Source: Prevotellaceae bacterium
Lineage (GTDB): Bacteria; Bacteroidota; Bacteroidia; Bacteroidales; UBA932
Assembly (NCBI GenBank): GCA_031258195.1
Contig: JAIRNF010000024.1
Location: forward strand, 1 to 64,000
Length of the DNA: 64,000 nucleotides
Direction of reading: 5' to 3'
Positions within the stretch are counted from its first letter, which is position 1, and each line of letters opens with the position of its first letter. Shown one piece after another: positions 35,939-44,565 of this stretch. A model generated the notes under the pieces. The model did not search any database. It was not told the DNA's origin and saw only the letters and a list, made by a program, of their open reading frames with translations. Made by a program: the position numbers and the translations under genes.

Positions 35939-36858
35939 TACTTCTTTTCTGCTATTCGTAGTTTAGCGCTTCTGGCTCTGCTATTTTTTACAATTTCCTC
36001 GTCTGTCGGGATTATCGCTTTTTTAGAGCATAAGATAAATGGGGTTTCTGCATTTCCGTAAAAATCTTTTACAATATTACCCTCTAAATTTCCCGACTTC
36101 ATAAAATTCTTTACTAATCTGTCTTCTAACGAATGATAGGTAATAACTACCAATCGTCCACCTGTTTTTAGCACTTTAAGAGAATGTAACATTAGCTGTT
36201 CTAATGCCGGCATTTCTTTGTTCACTTCGATACGTATTGCTTGAAATAGCTTTGCCAGCTGTGTGTTTAAGTCTTTTTTAGGTAAGAATGGTGTTGCTAC
36301 TTCAATTAGCTCTACCGTTGTATCTATTTGTTTTTGTCCTCTTTTGCTAACAATAGCTTGTGCTAAACGCGATGCATTATTCAGCTCTCCGTATGTTTTA
36401 AAAACATGTTGCAGCTCGCTTTGAGAATATAATTTTAGTAGCTCGCGAGCAGAAAAATCAGCTTCTCGGTTCATTCTCATATCAGCTTGCGAATCGAAAC
36501 GGAACGAAAATCCCCGCCCACTCTCGTCGAACTGATGCGACGAAACTCCTAAATCGGCTAGTATTCCGTCAACCGTTTCAATATTGTAATAGCGGAGGCA
36601 ACTATGAAGAAACCTAAAGTTATTTGCTATCAGCGTAAAACGCGGATCATCAATTTTATTTGTCTGAGCATCGCTATCTCGGTCGAAAGCAATTAGCCGA
36701 CCTTGTTCTCCTAATCGGTTCAGAATCTCACGAGAATGACCACCCCCTCCAAAGGTTACATCAACATATATTCCGTTTGGTTTTATGGCGAGCGCGTCAA
36801 CGCTTTCTTTGAGAAGAACAGGCGTATGATAGGGGGTATTGCTGACAGATGAAGCCAT
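35938..36858 (-). CDS. rsmH: 16S rRNA (cytosine-1402-N4)-methyltransferase
   Basis: SAM-dependent methyltransferase acting on the decoding centre of 16S rRNA, also called MraW. The product has 306 residues. YHTPVLLKESVDAL (about 9-22), the SAM loop DVTFGGGGHSREIL (about 34-47), GILADLGVSSHQFDE near 105 and VVITYHSLEDRLVK near 250 are all conserved. The start lies 3 nt past the mraZ stop. Confidence 0.97.
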   Translation of the reverse strand: MASSVSNTPYHTPVLLKESVDALAIKPNGIYVDVTFGGGGHSREILNRLGEQGRLIAFDRDSDAQTNKIDDPRFTLIANNFRFLHSCLRYYNIETVDGILADLGVSSHQFDESGRGFSFRFDSQADMRMNREADFSARELLKLYSQSELQHVFKTYGELNNASRLAQAIVSKRGQKQIDTTVELIEVATPFLPKKDLNTQLAKLFQAIRIEVNKEMPALEQLMLHSLKVLKTGGRLVVITYHSLEDRLVKNFMKSGNLEGNIVKDFYGNAETPFILCSKKAIIPTDEEIVKNSRARSAKLRIAEKK

Positions 36859-36861
36859 GAC

Positions 36862-37329
36862 TCATGAGGATTTAGAGTTACCCAAACGTTTTGCAACTAG
36901 TGCGGCATACTCCTCATCGCTCATATACGTATTGTCGTATATTTCTGCCGCCCACAGGCTAATGCTATCGTCTGCGCCTACAAATACCATTTCTTTTATA
37001 GCTTCAATCTTTTCAAGTAAGTGACGAGGAATAAGGATCCTACCTGTTTTTTCGTCTGGAGTGACGATAGCTCTATTCCGCATGAATTCATTCCAGATCT
37101 CCGCATCTTCCTTATTGTAAAGATTGAGCGACTCTTTCATTTTTTCTGATTCTTTTTCCCACGCTTCCAGAGTGTACAGAGAAAGGCTTTTATGATAAAG
37201 GTTTTTCTTTACAACGAGGCTTTTATGCTCAAGTAGGGTAAGCTGCGCCTTAAAATCGGAAGGAAAAACCATCCGACCTTTTTCGTCGAGCCTGCTTCTA
37301 AATTCACCTACAAAGATTGCCTTTGCCAT
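36862..37329 (-). CDS. mraZ: transcriptional regulator MraZ
   Basis: Ring-forming DNA-binding protein with two AbrB-like SpoVT domains that represses the dcw promoter in characterised bacteria. I start at ATG 37329 (MAKAIFVGEFRSRLDEKGRM), giving 155 residues. The longer open frame to 37413 uses a GTG inside the repeat boxes and should be discarded. The two repeats are at about 5-55 (DEKGRMVFPSDFK, with the DxKGR motif) and 80-130 (DEKTGRILIPRHL). It heads the dcw cluster and is probably autoregulated through the boxes at 37394-37423. Confidence 0.95.
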   Translation of the reverse strand: MAKAIFVGEFRSRLDEKGRMVFPSDFKAQLTLLEHKSLVVKKNLYHKSLSLYTLEAWEKESEKMKESLNLYNKEDAEIWNEFMRNRAIVTPDEKTGRILIPRHLLEKIEAIKEMVFVGADDSISLWAAEIYDNTYMSDEEYAALVAKRLGNSKSS

Positions 37330-37393
37330 TGTTTTTGTACCTTTACGAAGTGGAAATGAGTCTTCAGGAAACAAAAATAGTGTTTTTCCTCTT

Positions 37394-37423
37394 GATCTTC
37401 CACTTTCTTCCACTTTCTTCCAC
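37394..37423 (-). promoter_or_regulatory. three tandem MraZ-type boxes
   Basis: On the minus strand the 10-bp unit GTGGAAGAAA occurs at 37423-37414 and 37413-37404 and, changed to GTGGAAGATC, at 37403-37394. Read in another phase this is AAAGTGGAAG repeated, which resembles the AAAGTG-type MraZ boxes described in Mollicutes and, in its 10-bp phasing, the TGGGN-N5 boxes of E. coli. The last box ends 64 nt before the mraZ ATG. Confidence 0.75.
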
Positions 37424-37424
37424 C

Positions 37425-37432
37425 TAAAGATA
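37425..37432 (-). promoter_or_regulatory. possible -7 box of the dcw cluster
   Basis: Minus-strand TATCTTTA differs from TAnnTTTG only in the last base and lies directly upstream of the MraZ boxes. A TTTTG 25 nt further upstream is too distant for a standard -33 box, so the assignment is tentative. Confidence 0.35.
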
Positions 37433-37645
37433 CTAACAAGGTGGCTGAGATTATGTTCAAAACGTGTTGATGAATGTTGGTAACTTTCAATAGCCGGTGT
37501 TTAATATGCTGATTTTTAATGTGTAATCTTTATTGTGTGGTTGAGATGTCTTGTTGGATATTTTGTTAATATTGCGACAGATTTGCCAAAAAAGTGTTTA
37601 AAAGGTAAATTCTTGATTTAGAATAGAATCTTATAGCTTTTTAAT

Positions 37646-38482
37646 ATGAGTGATGAACAAGTATTGTTAGATATACCTAAGATTTTAAAATCTAAAAGCC
37701 CGAAGCTGGCAAAATGGTTACCCCGTTTTGTGGTTCGCTATATAGAGCGTAAGTTGCATGTGGAGGAGTTAAACTATATTCTTACCACCTTTGGGCATTT
37801 GGATGGGGTTGAATTTGATGATGCCGCGCTGGAGTATTTGGGAATAAAACATACGGTTATTAATCCAGAACTATTGCCTCCGAATGATGGAAAACGTTAT
37901 ATTTTTGTTTCAAATCATCCTTTGGGCGGACTAGATGGTATGGTGCTAATAAGCGCTTTAGGAGCACAGTATAATAACGACGTTCGCTTTATTGTTAACG
38001 ATTTGTTGTATAATTTGAAGCCTTTGCGTTCGGTATTTGTTCCTGTGAATAAACACGGGCGGCAATTGGGAGATTATGTGGATATGATTGATCAGGCATA
38101 TGCTTCAGACAATCAAGTATTGTATTTTCCTGCCGGGTTGTGTTCTAGAAAAATAAAAGGAAAAATTCAAGATTTGCCGTGGAAAAAAAGCATAGTAACA
38201 AAAGCTATAAAATACGAGCGAGATATCGTTCCCATTTATTTTGAAGGGCGAAATTCTAACTTCTTTTATAATCTTGATAGGGTTGGCAGGTTCTTCGGAA
38301 TAAAGGCAAACATAGCTATGTTCTACTTATCGGATGAATTATTTAAGCAGCGTAACTCTCATTTTAACTTAATAGCAGGTCCACCTATACCATATACAAC
38401 TTTCGATAAGAGTGAGTCGGCAACGGAGTGGGCTGCGTACCTGCGGGAGGTTGTTTATTCTATACCTGCTAAAAATAAGTAA
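37646..38482 (+). CDS. glsA: glycine-lipid O-acyltransferase, PlsC-like (GlsA)
   Basis: Predicted lysophospholipid-acyltransferase-fold enzyme of 278 residues. With GlsB, the homologues in Bacteroides thetaiotaomicron make N-acyloxyacyl-glycine lipids; GlsA adds the second acyl chain by O-acylation. The catalytic His is in SNHPLGGLDGM (His91). The acidic partner is Asp97, giving HX5D rather than the textbook HX4D, as in hemolysin/OlsA-like relatives. FPAGLCSRK near 160 corresponds to the substrate/phosphate motif III. It lies 59 nt before the predicted GlsB, so the pair is likely an operon. A general 1-acylglycerol-3-phosphate acyltransferase role is the alternative. Confidence 0.78.
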   Translation: MSDEQVLLDIPKILKSKSPKLAKWLPRFVVRYIERKLHVEELNYILTTFGHLDGVEFDDAALEYLGIKHTVINPELLPPNDGKRYIFVSNHPLGGLDGMVLISALGAQYNNDVRFIVNDLLYNLKPLRSVFVPVNKHGRQLGDYVDMIDQAYASDNQVLYFPAGLCSRKIKGKIQDLPWKKSIVTKAIKYERDIVPIYFEGRNSNFFYNLDRVGRFFGIKANIAMFYLSDELFKQRNSHFNLIAGPPIPYTTFDKSESATEWAAYLREVVYSIPAKNK

Positions 38483-38541
38483 GTAGTTTATTTGAATATT
38501 GAATTTTGTGAGCTTATTTTGTAGTATCATTAATGTGTAAG

Positions 38542-39486
38542 ATGGAAGCAATTATTGCGCCGGTTAGCCGACATTTAATAGAAAGCGAGCTTACTAAAGA
38601 GAAGTTTGTACGTCATACAAGTAGAGGAGGGAATCTTTTATATGTTGTTACTGCGTACGACTCGCCAAATACTATGCACGAAATTGGGCGTTTGCGAGAG
38701 ATTGCATTTCGCTCAGGTGGAGGAGGCACAGGAAAGAGTATAGATATTGATGAATTCGATCTTCAGGAGAATCCGTATAAGCAGCTTATTGTTTGGGACC
38801 CTAAGGCAAAAGAAATCATTGGAGGATATCGGTATATTGTTTGCGATGGTATAAAAATAGATCAGCTGGCAACATCTGAGCTGTTTATTTTTTCGCAGCG
38901 TTTTATTGACGATTATATTCCGTACACAATAGAGCTTGGACGTTCTTTTGTTCAGCCAGAATATCAAAGCTCACGCTTAAGGCACAAAGGTATTTATGCT
39001 CTCGATAATCTTTGGGATGGCTTAGGCGCATTAGTGCTGAAATACCCTAATATAAAGTACTTTTTTGGAAAAGTTACCATGTATGTTACCTATAATGTAC
39101 ATGGTCGAAACATGTTACTCTACTTTTTACGCAAGTATTTTTCAGATAATGAACAACTTGTTATTCCTATAAATCCTTTGATAACAAAGGCTCGTAGCGA
39201 AGAAATGGAAGCTATATTTACCGGAAAGAACTATATGGAAGATTATAAAATTCTTTCCAAACAGATACGTATGATTGGTGAACATATCCCTCCATTAATC
39301 AATTCGTATATGAACCTGTCTCCATCAATGAAGGTATTTGGCACAGCTATAAATGAGCATTTTGGAGGAGTGGAAGAGACAGGAATTCTTATTAGTATAG
39401 GAGATATTTATAGCGATAAGCTGGAACGCTATGTTGGACCTTTGCGTAAGGTAGCAAATCGCATACGACGTTTCTCTAAATGGTAA
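38542..39486 (+). CDS. glsB: glycine N-acyltransferase, GNAT-fold (GlsB)
   Basis: GNAT-fold acyltransferase of 314 residues of the OlsB/hemolysin-like group, predicted to N-acylate glycine with a 3-hydroxyacyl chain in the first step of glycine-lipid synthesis. I start at ATG 38542 (MEAIIAPVSRHLIESELT); ATG 38533 is also in frame. Conserved elements are EIGRLREIAFRSGGGGTG (about 48-65), DEFDLQENPYKQLIVWD, TIELGRSFVQPEYQS near 133 and LDNLWDGLGALV. It follows glsA and is convergent with clpX, whose stop is only 4 nt away. Confidence 0.8.
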   Translation: MEAIIAPVSRHLIESELTKEKFVRHTSRGGNLLYVVTAYDSPNTMHEIGRLREIAFRSGGGGTGKSIDIDEFDLQENPYKQLIVWDPKAKEIIGGYRYIVCDGIKIDQLATSELFIFSQRFIDDYIPYTIELGRSFVQPEYQSSRLRHKGIYALDNLWDGLGALVLKYPNIKYFFGKVTMYVTYNVHGRNMLLYFLRKYFSDNEQLVIPINPLITKARSEEMEAIFTGKNYMEDYKILSKQIRMIGEHIPPLINSYMNLSPSMKVFGTAINEHFGGVEETGILISIGDIYSDKLERYVGPLRKVANRIRRFSKW

Positions 39487-39490
39487 TCTT

Positions 39491-40714
39491 TTATGCTACT
39501 TTAAATAATGTTTCGTTTACTTTTTCCATTTTCTTTTTAGCATAACGTATATCAATTTTTAGCTCTGTTCGGTCCTTAGATGGGGCGTTAAACATAGCAT
39601 CGGTCATAATAGCCTCACAAATAGAGCGAAGCCCTCGTGCTCCAAGCTTAAACTCTACCGCTTTATCTACAATGTAGTCTAATACTTCTGGGTCAAACTC
39701 CAGCTTAATACCATCTATCTTAAACAACTTTTGATATTGCTTGATGATAGCATTTTTAGGTTTAGTCAAAATTTCTTTTAACGTATCTCTGTCTAAGGGT
39801 TCAAGGTAAGTGAGAACCGGTAAACGACCGATAATCTCGGGAATTAACCCGAAGGATTTTAGGTCGGTTGGCGAAATGTATTGCAAAAAGTTCGATTTGT
39901 CTATTTTATTGCTGCTAAGGCTGGCATTAAATCCTACAGCTTTAGTATTTAGCCTTGATGCGATCATTTTCTCGATACCATCGAAAGCACCGCCACAAAT
40001 AAATAAAATGTTTTTAGTGTCAACTTTTACAAAGGGTTGGTCTGGGTGCTTACGCCCACCTTGCGGGGGTACATTTACAATAGAACCTTCCAGCAGCTTT
40101 AATAGCCCTTGCTGAACACCTTCTCCCGATACATCTCGGGTAATGGATGGGTTGTCGCTTTTGCGTGCAATTTTATCTATTTCATCAATAAACACAATAC
40201 CTTTTTCAGCAGCAGGTACGTTGTAGTCTGCCACTTGTAGCAGACGGCTGAGAATACTCTCAACGTCTTCTCCTACATAACCGGCTTCGGTAAGAACAGT
40301 TGCGTCGACAATAGTAAACGGCACCTTTAGCATTTTAGCAATAGTTCGTGCCATCAGTGTTTTGCCTGTTCCGGTTTCGCCAACCATAATAATGTTAGAT
40401 TTTTCTATCTCGACATCATCGTTGGTAAAAGGCTGTTGAATACGCTTATAATGATTGTAAACGGCAACGGCAAGATGTTTTTTAGCCTCATCCTGCCCAA
40501 TGACATACTGATCTAAAAATTCTTTTATTTCAATGGGTTTTAACAGATGAACCTCATTGAAATCGTTACTGGATTTATGGCTGTGCAGCTCTTCTTTTAC
40601 GATAATAGAAGCCTGTTCGGTACACATATCACAGATAAATCCCGATTCACCTGTAATTAGTAGCTGAACTTCGCTCTCGCTTCTTCCGCAAAAAGAACAC
40701 TTATTTTCGCTCAT
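39491..40714 (-). CDS. clpX: ATP-dependent Clp protease ATP-binding subunit ClpX
   Basis: AAA+ unfoldase that feeds substrates to ClpP. The product has 407 residues. The N-terminal zinc-binding domain has Cys6, Cys9, Cys28 and Cys31 (CSFCG...CDMC). Walker A is GETGTGKT (112-119), Walker [12 protein letters not shown] near 175, and the pore loop GYVGEDVE near 145. The C-terminus has the IGF-loop region and sensor 2 ([10 protein letters not shown]). It follows clpP by 6 nt. Confidence 0.98.
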   Translation of the reverse strand: MSENKCSFCGRSESEVQLLITGESGFICDMCTEQASIIVKEELHSHKSSNDFNEVHLLKPIEIKEFLDQYVIGQDEAKKHLAVAVYNHYKRIQQPFTNDDVEIEKSNIIMVGETGTGKTLMARTIAKMLKVPFTIVDATVLTEAGYVGEDVESILSRLLQVADYNVPAAEKGIVFIDEIDKIARKSDNPSITRDVSGEGVQQGLLKLLEGSIVNVPPQGGRKHPDQPFVKVDTKNILFICGGAFDGIEKMIASRLNTKAVGFNASLSSNKIDKSNFLQYISPTDLKSFGLIPEIIGRLPVLTYLEPLDRDTLKEILTKPKNAIIKQYQKLFKIDGIKLEFDPEVLDYIVDKAVEFKLGARGLRSICEAIMTDAMFNAPSKDRTELKIDIRYAKKKMEKVNETLFKVA

Positions 40715-40720
40715 TTAATA

Positions 40721-41416
40721 TTATATAATTGATTTTGTCAATACCTGGTCAATCATGCCATATTCAACCGCTTCGTCAGATTTCATCCAGTAGTCGCGGT
40801 CCGCATCTTTTTCAATCGTTTCATAAGGTTTTCCCGTATGTTTTGCAAGTATTTCGTACAACTCGCGTTTTGTTTTAGCAATTTCTCTTGCGGTAATTTC
40901 AATATCGCTTGCTTGTCCTTCTGCTCCACCCATTGGTTGATGAATCATAATGCGAGAATGGGTTAGCGCCGAGCGCTTTCCGTTTTCGCCAGCAGTAAGT
41001 AATATTGCACCCATAGAGGCAGCCATACCTGTGCAAATTGTAGCAACATCGGGGGTTACAATCTGCATAGTGTCGTAAATGCCTAACCCTGCAGATACTG
41101 ATCCGCCGGGGCTATTGATATATATCTGAATGTCTTTACTGGAGTCTGTAGAATCTAAGAAAAGCAGCTGTGCTTGAACAATATTTGCAACGTCATCATA
41201 TATAGGAGTGCCTAAAAAGATAATGCGTTCCATCATTAAGCGCGAGAATACGTCCATTACTGCAACGTTCATCTGTCGCTCTTCGATAATATATGGGGTA
41301 ATAGAATTCGATATCAAATTAGAACCGTTATAAATAGATGTATAACGATGAAAGTTAGAGCTGCTAATACCTGCATGCTTTATTGCATATTTTTCAAACT
41401 CATTTATTTTTACCAT
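40721..41416 (-). CDS. clpP: ATP-dependent Clp protease proteolytic subunit
   Basis: Serine protease of 231 residues that forms the tetradecameric chamber used by ClpX. The N-terminus is about 30 residues longer than in E. coli ClpP and may be cleaved. The oxyanion region is [10 protein letters not shown] (101-110), the catalytic Ser134 is in GMAASMGA, His159 is in RIMIHQP, and the Asp lies in the following DRDYWM region. The three-gene order tig, clpP, clpX is standard. Confidence 0.97.
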   Translation of the reverse strand: MVKINEFEKYAIKHAGISSSNFHRYTSIYNGSNLISNSITPYIIEERQMNVAVMDVFSRLMMERIIFLGTPIYDDVANIVQAQLLFLDSTDSSKDIQIYINSPGGSVSAGLGIYDTMQIVTPDVATICTGMAASMGAILLTAGENGKRSALTHSRIMIHQPMGGAEGQASDIEITAREIAKTKRELYEILAKHTGKPYETIEKDADRDYWMKSDEAVEYGMIDQVLTKSII

Positions 41417-41473
41417 ATCATAATAATTTTATGTGATTTTCTATTGTTTTATTGTATAGTAACAATCAAAAGA

Positions 41474-41516
41474 CAAAAAAGGTGTACGGAATAGGAAAAA
41501 ATCCTAGTGTACACCT
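41474..41516 (-). terminator. intrinsic terminator after tig
   Basis: Arms 41480-41487 (AGGTGTAC) and 41509-41516 (GTACACCT) are perfect, with an inner TAGGA/TCCTA helix. On the minus strand they run into TTTTTTGTCTTTT. clpP-clpX therefore probably has its own promoter in the remaining 60 nt. Confidence 0.88.
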
Positions 41517-41538
41517 ATTTCCTATGTTGTAAAGTTAA

Positions 41539-42879
41539 CTATTTCTTTTCAAATAGCTTTCCGAAATCTTCGATACTTATTTCTTTTTCCTCTAAGTTAA
41601 CAGCATTCTTTACATAGCCGATAACCTTATCTTCATAAACTTTCTCCACAATACCTTTTAGCTGCTTTTGATCTTCTAAAAGACGTTTTGCAAAGTTTTC
41701 CATGTGTTCGTCTGGCATATTATTTAAACCGTATTGCACAAATTGGTAACGAGCCATACGTTTTGCGTGCTCCATAATATCAGGTTCTTCTATCTTAATT
41801 TCTTGAGCCTTACCAATGCTATCTTTAATCAGCTGCCAGCGTAAGTCATCTGCAAAGTGTTCAAACTCTTGGTCAATTTGCTCTTGTGTAATTTTGCCTT
41901 CGTTAATAATTAATAGCCAGCGTTTCAAGAAATCTTCAGCTAAATCAATTTTAGCCTTTTTTATCAACTTTTCTTTTGCATCCAGCAGCAGCTTATATTC
42001 GCTTTCTTCGTCGTATGCACGGCGAATTTCGCCATCAATACGTTCCATCATTTCTTCTTCGCTGGTAACAACGCCTTCACCATATAGCTTATCAAACAGC
42101 TCTTGATTTAGCTCTGCATTTTCAAAATGCCTAACCTCTTTTATGGTAGCAGTAAACTTTGGATTAATATTTTCCAACTCTTCTTTTTTTACTTTTAGCA
42201 AGGCGGCTAAATCTGCTTCGTTGGTAAAAGTCTTTTTTGCATCAACCTTTACAACATCGCCAACTTTTTTGCCAATGAAAGGTTTTTTTAGCTTAGCATC
42301 TGTAAGTACCTTTAACGAAATGTAGGTATCTTCTACGTTTAAAACATTTTCACCTTCTTGAGTTAGATCAACTTTTAGCAAGTCGTCTTCTCCCGCCTCC
42401 TCCGCGTCAACAAACTTACCATAGCGTTGCATGATATTTTCCAGCTGACGCTGTTTATCTTCTTCGCTAACAGAAATAACATATTTAGGCAGCTTATCTC
42501 TTTTGCTGAGCTTAACTTCAATTTCGGGAGAAATACCAATTTCGTAGTTAAACTCAAAATCTTCTTGATTTTCCCAATCAATAGGGGGTTGACCTTCTTC
42601 GTAAGGAATGGGTTCGCCTAAAATATTAAGTTTCTCATTGGTAATATGATCGTTAAGCGCATCAGATACCAGCTTATTGATCTCGTCAATTAGTACGGAA
42701 TGACCATACATCTTTTGAATCATCGACATTGGTGCCATTCCCGGACGGAAGCCGTTTATGTTTGCTTTACGGCGATAATCGTTAAGCGTCTTTTTTACTT
42801 TATCTTGATAGTCGCTTTTGCTAACTTCTACTTTAAGAACGGCGGTTTGTTCGCCTAGAGGTTGTTGTACAACGTTCAT
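41539..42879 (-). CDS. tig: trigger factor
   Basis: Ribosome-associated chaperone of 446 residues. The N-terminal ribosome-binding domain contains NGFRPGMAPMSMIQKMYG (about 41-58), corresponding to the GFRxGxxP signature. The central PPIase (FKBP-like) domain (about 155-240) is diverged, and the C-terminal helical arms are rich in Glu/Lys. It is upstream of clpP as in most bacteria but separated from it by a terminator. Confidence 0.95.
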   Translation of the reverse strand: MNVVQQPLGEQTAVLKVEVSKSDYQDKVKKTLNDYRRKANINGFRPGMAPMSMIQKMYGHSVLIDEINKLVSDALNDHITNEKLNILGEPIPYEEGQPPIDWENQEDFEFNYEIGISPEIEVKLSKRDKLPKYVISVSEEDKQRQLENIMQRYGKFVDAEEAGEDDLLKVDLTQEGENVLNVEDTYISLKVLTDAKLKKPFIGKKVGDVVKVDAKKTFTNEADLAALLKVKKEELENINPKFTATIKEVRHFENAELNQELFDKLYGEGVVTSEEEMMERIDGEIRRAYDEESEYKLLLDAKEKLIKKAKIDLAEDFLKRWLLIINEGKITQEQIDQEFEHFADDLRWQLIKDSIGKAQEIKIEEPDIMEHAKRMARYQFVQYGLNNMPDEHMENFAKRLLEDQKQLKGIVEKVYEDKVIGYVKNAVNLEEKEISIEDFGKLFEKK

Positions 42880-42922
42880 AATGTTTTATATATCTGATTT
42901 ATTATTTCATATTTCAAGGCTG

Positions 42923-42930
42923 CAAAGGTA
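42923..42930 (-). promoter_or_regulatory. -7 box of tig
   Basis: Minus-strand TACCTTTG lies 43 nt before the tig ATG. No TTTG is found at 19-21 nt. Confidence 0.5.
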
Positions 42931-43016
42931 AGAAAAACTAGCAAGTTTTGCTATATTGTTAAAGAGTCGTCAGCTATCTTTATGTTACCCGCGTTACTTC
43001 TTGATAGTCAAAAAGA

Positions 43017-43041
43017 AAACCTGTGACAGAATCACAGGTTT
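43017..43041 (-). terminator. terminator after tRNA-Leu
   Basis: Arms 43017-43026 (AAACCTGTGA) and 43032-43041 (TCACAGGTTT) form a perfect 10-bp hairpin with loop CAGAA, followed on the minus strand by CTTTTT. Confidence 0.88.
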
Positions 43042-43050
43042 AAGTCTTTG

Positions 43051-43132
43051 TGCGGGCAAAGGGACTCGAACCCCCACGTCTTTCGACACTAGATCCTAAG
43101 TCTAGCGCGGCTACCAATTACGCCATGCCCGC
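43051..43132 (-). tRNA. tRNA-Leu (UAG)
   Basis: The 82-nt minus-strand gene has the acceptor GCGGGCA/TGCCCGC, D-arm GGCGTAATTGGTAGCCGC, anticodon stem CTAGA/TCTAG with loop CTTAGGA and anticodon TAG at 43098-43096, an extra arm (class II variable loop), T-arm GGGGGTTCGAGTCCC and discriminator A. CCA is not encoded. Confidence 0.97.
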
Positions 43133-43143
43133 AATTGAGAGCG

Positions 43144-43151
43144 CAAAGGTA
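43144..43151 (-). promoter_or_regulatory. -7 box of tRNA-Leu
   Basis: Minus-strand TACCTTTG lies 11 nt before the mature 5' end. No clear TTTG at 19-21 nt. A start site at the gene's very 5' edge would leave a minimal leader. Confidence 0.45.
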
Positions 43152-43212
43152 GTATATTTTTTGATTTGAAAAAGAACGGAGTAAAAAAATCTCAGATTTT
43201 GTTTTCTCTTTT

Positions 43213-43767
43213 TCACTCTTCCTTATGGAAATCTGCTAATTTGTTAATAAACAGCCGCTCTAATTCGCTAAATTCAAAATCTTGAAGTCCGTTAGCAGAT
43301 ATGGTTAGCAATATACCTCGGTGTTTTTCAGACCCCTGAATACGTTTTTTAGTCTGGTTCCTTAAGAAATTCGATTTGATTTTATTTAAGTAGCAATCCG
43401 GATTGTAAACTTCAACTGTAAGATAGCTGTTCCCTAGTCCTTCAACAGCATTTAGGGTTTTTATATCTTGCCACTTAATATATCCGATAGCAGAACCAAG
43501 AGCCGTGCCATTATATATAAAACCTTCGTCGTCGGCTATGAGCCCGGCTTGTTTATTGTTTAGCTTTCGAATAGTCAGATAGATGAAATAGCCAGATGAT
43601 AATAGCAGCAGAGAAAATATTATTAAAGCGGCGGGCTCTATCCGCATTTTCATTGGGAAGATTCCGCAGGCAGAAAGTAAAAGAAATAAAGAAATTAAGG
43701 CTACAACAACAAAGCCCGGAAGCATAGCGTAGCTTTTGTTTTTACTTAGCTCAGCCCTTACAGCCAT
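43213..43767 (-). CDS. small membrane protein resembling the STM3941 family
   Basis: Hypothetical inner-membrane protein of 184 residues with two transmembrane helices (about 15-35 and 46-68). A cytoplasmic-looking PH-like domain follows (GLIADDEGFIYNGTALGSAIGYIKWQDIKTLNA...), then a basic stretch (NFLRNQTKKRIQGSEKHRG) and an acidic tail. The layout resembles the STM3941 family of unknown function. It starts 2 nt after the lptB stop, so it is likely translated from the same transcript; a link to LPS export is not supported by anything else. Confidence 0.7.
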   Translation of the reverse strand: MAVRAELSKNKSYAMLPGFVVVALISLFLLLSACGIFPMKMRIEPAALIIFSLLLLSSGYFIYLTIRKLNNKQAGLIADDEGFIYNGTALGSAIGYIKWQDIKTLNAVEGLGNSYLTVEVYNPDCYLNKIKSNFLRNQTKKRIQGSEKHRGILLTISANGLQDFEFSELERLFINKLADFHKEE

Positions 43768-43769
43768 TA

Positions 43770-44510
43770 TTACCTTAATACAAAGTTTTGACCCAGATAT
43801 TTTTTACGTACTTCTTCGTCGTTAGCTAACTCTTCGGCAGAACCTGCTTTTAGTATGGATCCCTCGTATAGTAGATATGAACGATCGGTAATAGTAAGCG
43901 TTTCGTGTACGTTATGATCGGTAATAATGATACCGATATTTTTCTTTTTTAGCGTTTTTACGATATGCTGAATATCTTCAACAGCAATGGGATCGACACC
44001 GGCAAAAGGCTCGTCAAGTAAGATAAATTTGGGGTTTATAGCTAATGCGCGGGCAATTTCGCAACGTCTTCGTTCGCCTCCGGATAGCTGAATACCATAA
44101 CTTTTGCGAACTTTATGTAAACCAAATTCAGTTAGCAACTGCTCTAAACGATCCTTTTGATCGGCTTTAGATAAGCCTGTCATTTCGAGTATAGAGCGAA
44201 TGTTGTCTTCTACCGACAGCTTACGAAAAACGGAGGCTTCTTGCGCTAAATACCCAAGTCCTCGTTGAGCACGTCTGTAAACAGGCTCTTTGGTTATTTC
44301 GGAAACTTCTCTGGTGTCCTCGTCTTGTAGAAAAATTTTGCCGCCATTAGGCTTTACTAATCCTACAATCATATAGAAAGTAGTGGTCTTTCCTGCTCCA
44401 TTAGGTCCCAGTAGCCCCACAATCTCACCTTGCGAGACCTCTACAGACACACCCTTTACAACAGTTCTTGAGCCGTATTTCTTTACTAAATCTTCAGAGT
44501 ATAATCGCAT
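43770..44510 (-). CDS. lptB: LPS export ABC transporter ATP-binding protein LptB
   Basis: ATPase that drives extraction of LPS from the inner membrane through LptFG and the LptC-A-D bridge. The product has 246 residues. Walker A is GPNGAGKTT (35-43), the Q-loop is LGYLAQEASVFRKLSVEDNI, the signature is QLSGGERRRCEIARAL near 140 and Walker B is FILLDEPFAGVDP. The Q-loop and signature are of the LptB rather than the general ABC type. No lptF, lptG or lptA gene is nearby. Confidence 0.95.
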   Translation of the reverse strand: MRLYSEDLVKKYGSRTVVKGVSVEVSQGEIVGLLGPNGAGKTTTFYMIVGLVKPNGGKIFLQDEDTREVSEITKEPVYRRAQRGLGYLAQEASVFRKLSVEDNIRSILEMTGLSKADQKDRLEQLLTEFGLHKVRKSYGIQLSGGERRRCEIARALAINPKFILLDEPFAGVDPIAVEDIQHIVKTLKKKNIGIIITDHNVHETLTITDRSYLLYEGSILKAGSAEELANDEEVRKKYLGQNFVLR

Positions 44511-44565
44511 ATAAAAGTTTGATCTATTTATTTGTAAAGCTAAACAAATACTTTGTTTCTGAGTG

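Noticed and set aside
37330..37413. N-terminal extension of mraZ to a GTG at 37413
   Set aside because: The extension translates the MraZ boxes and the leader; the family begins at MAKAIFVGEF as at 37329.
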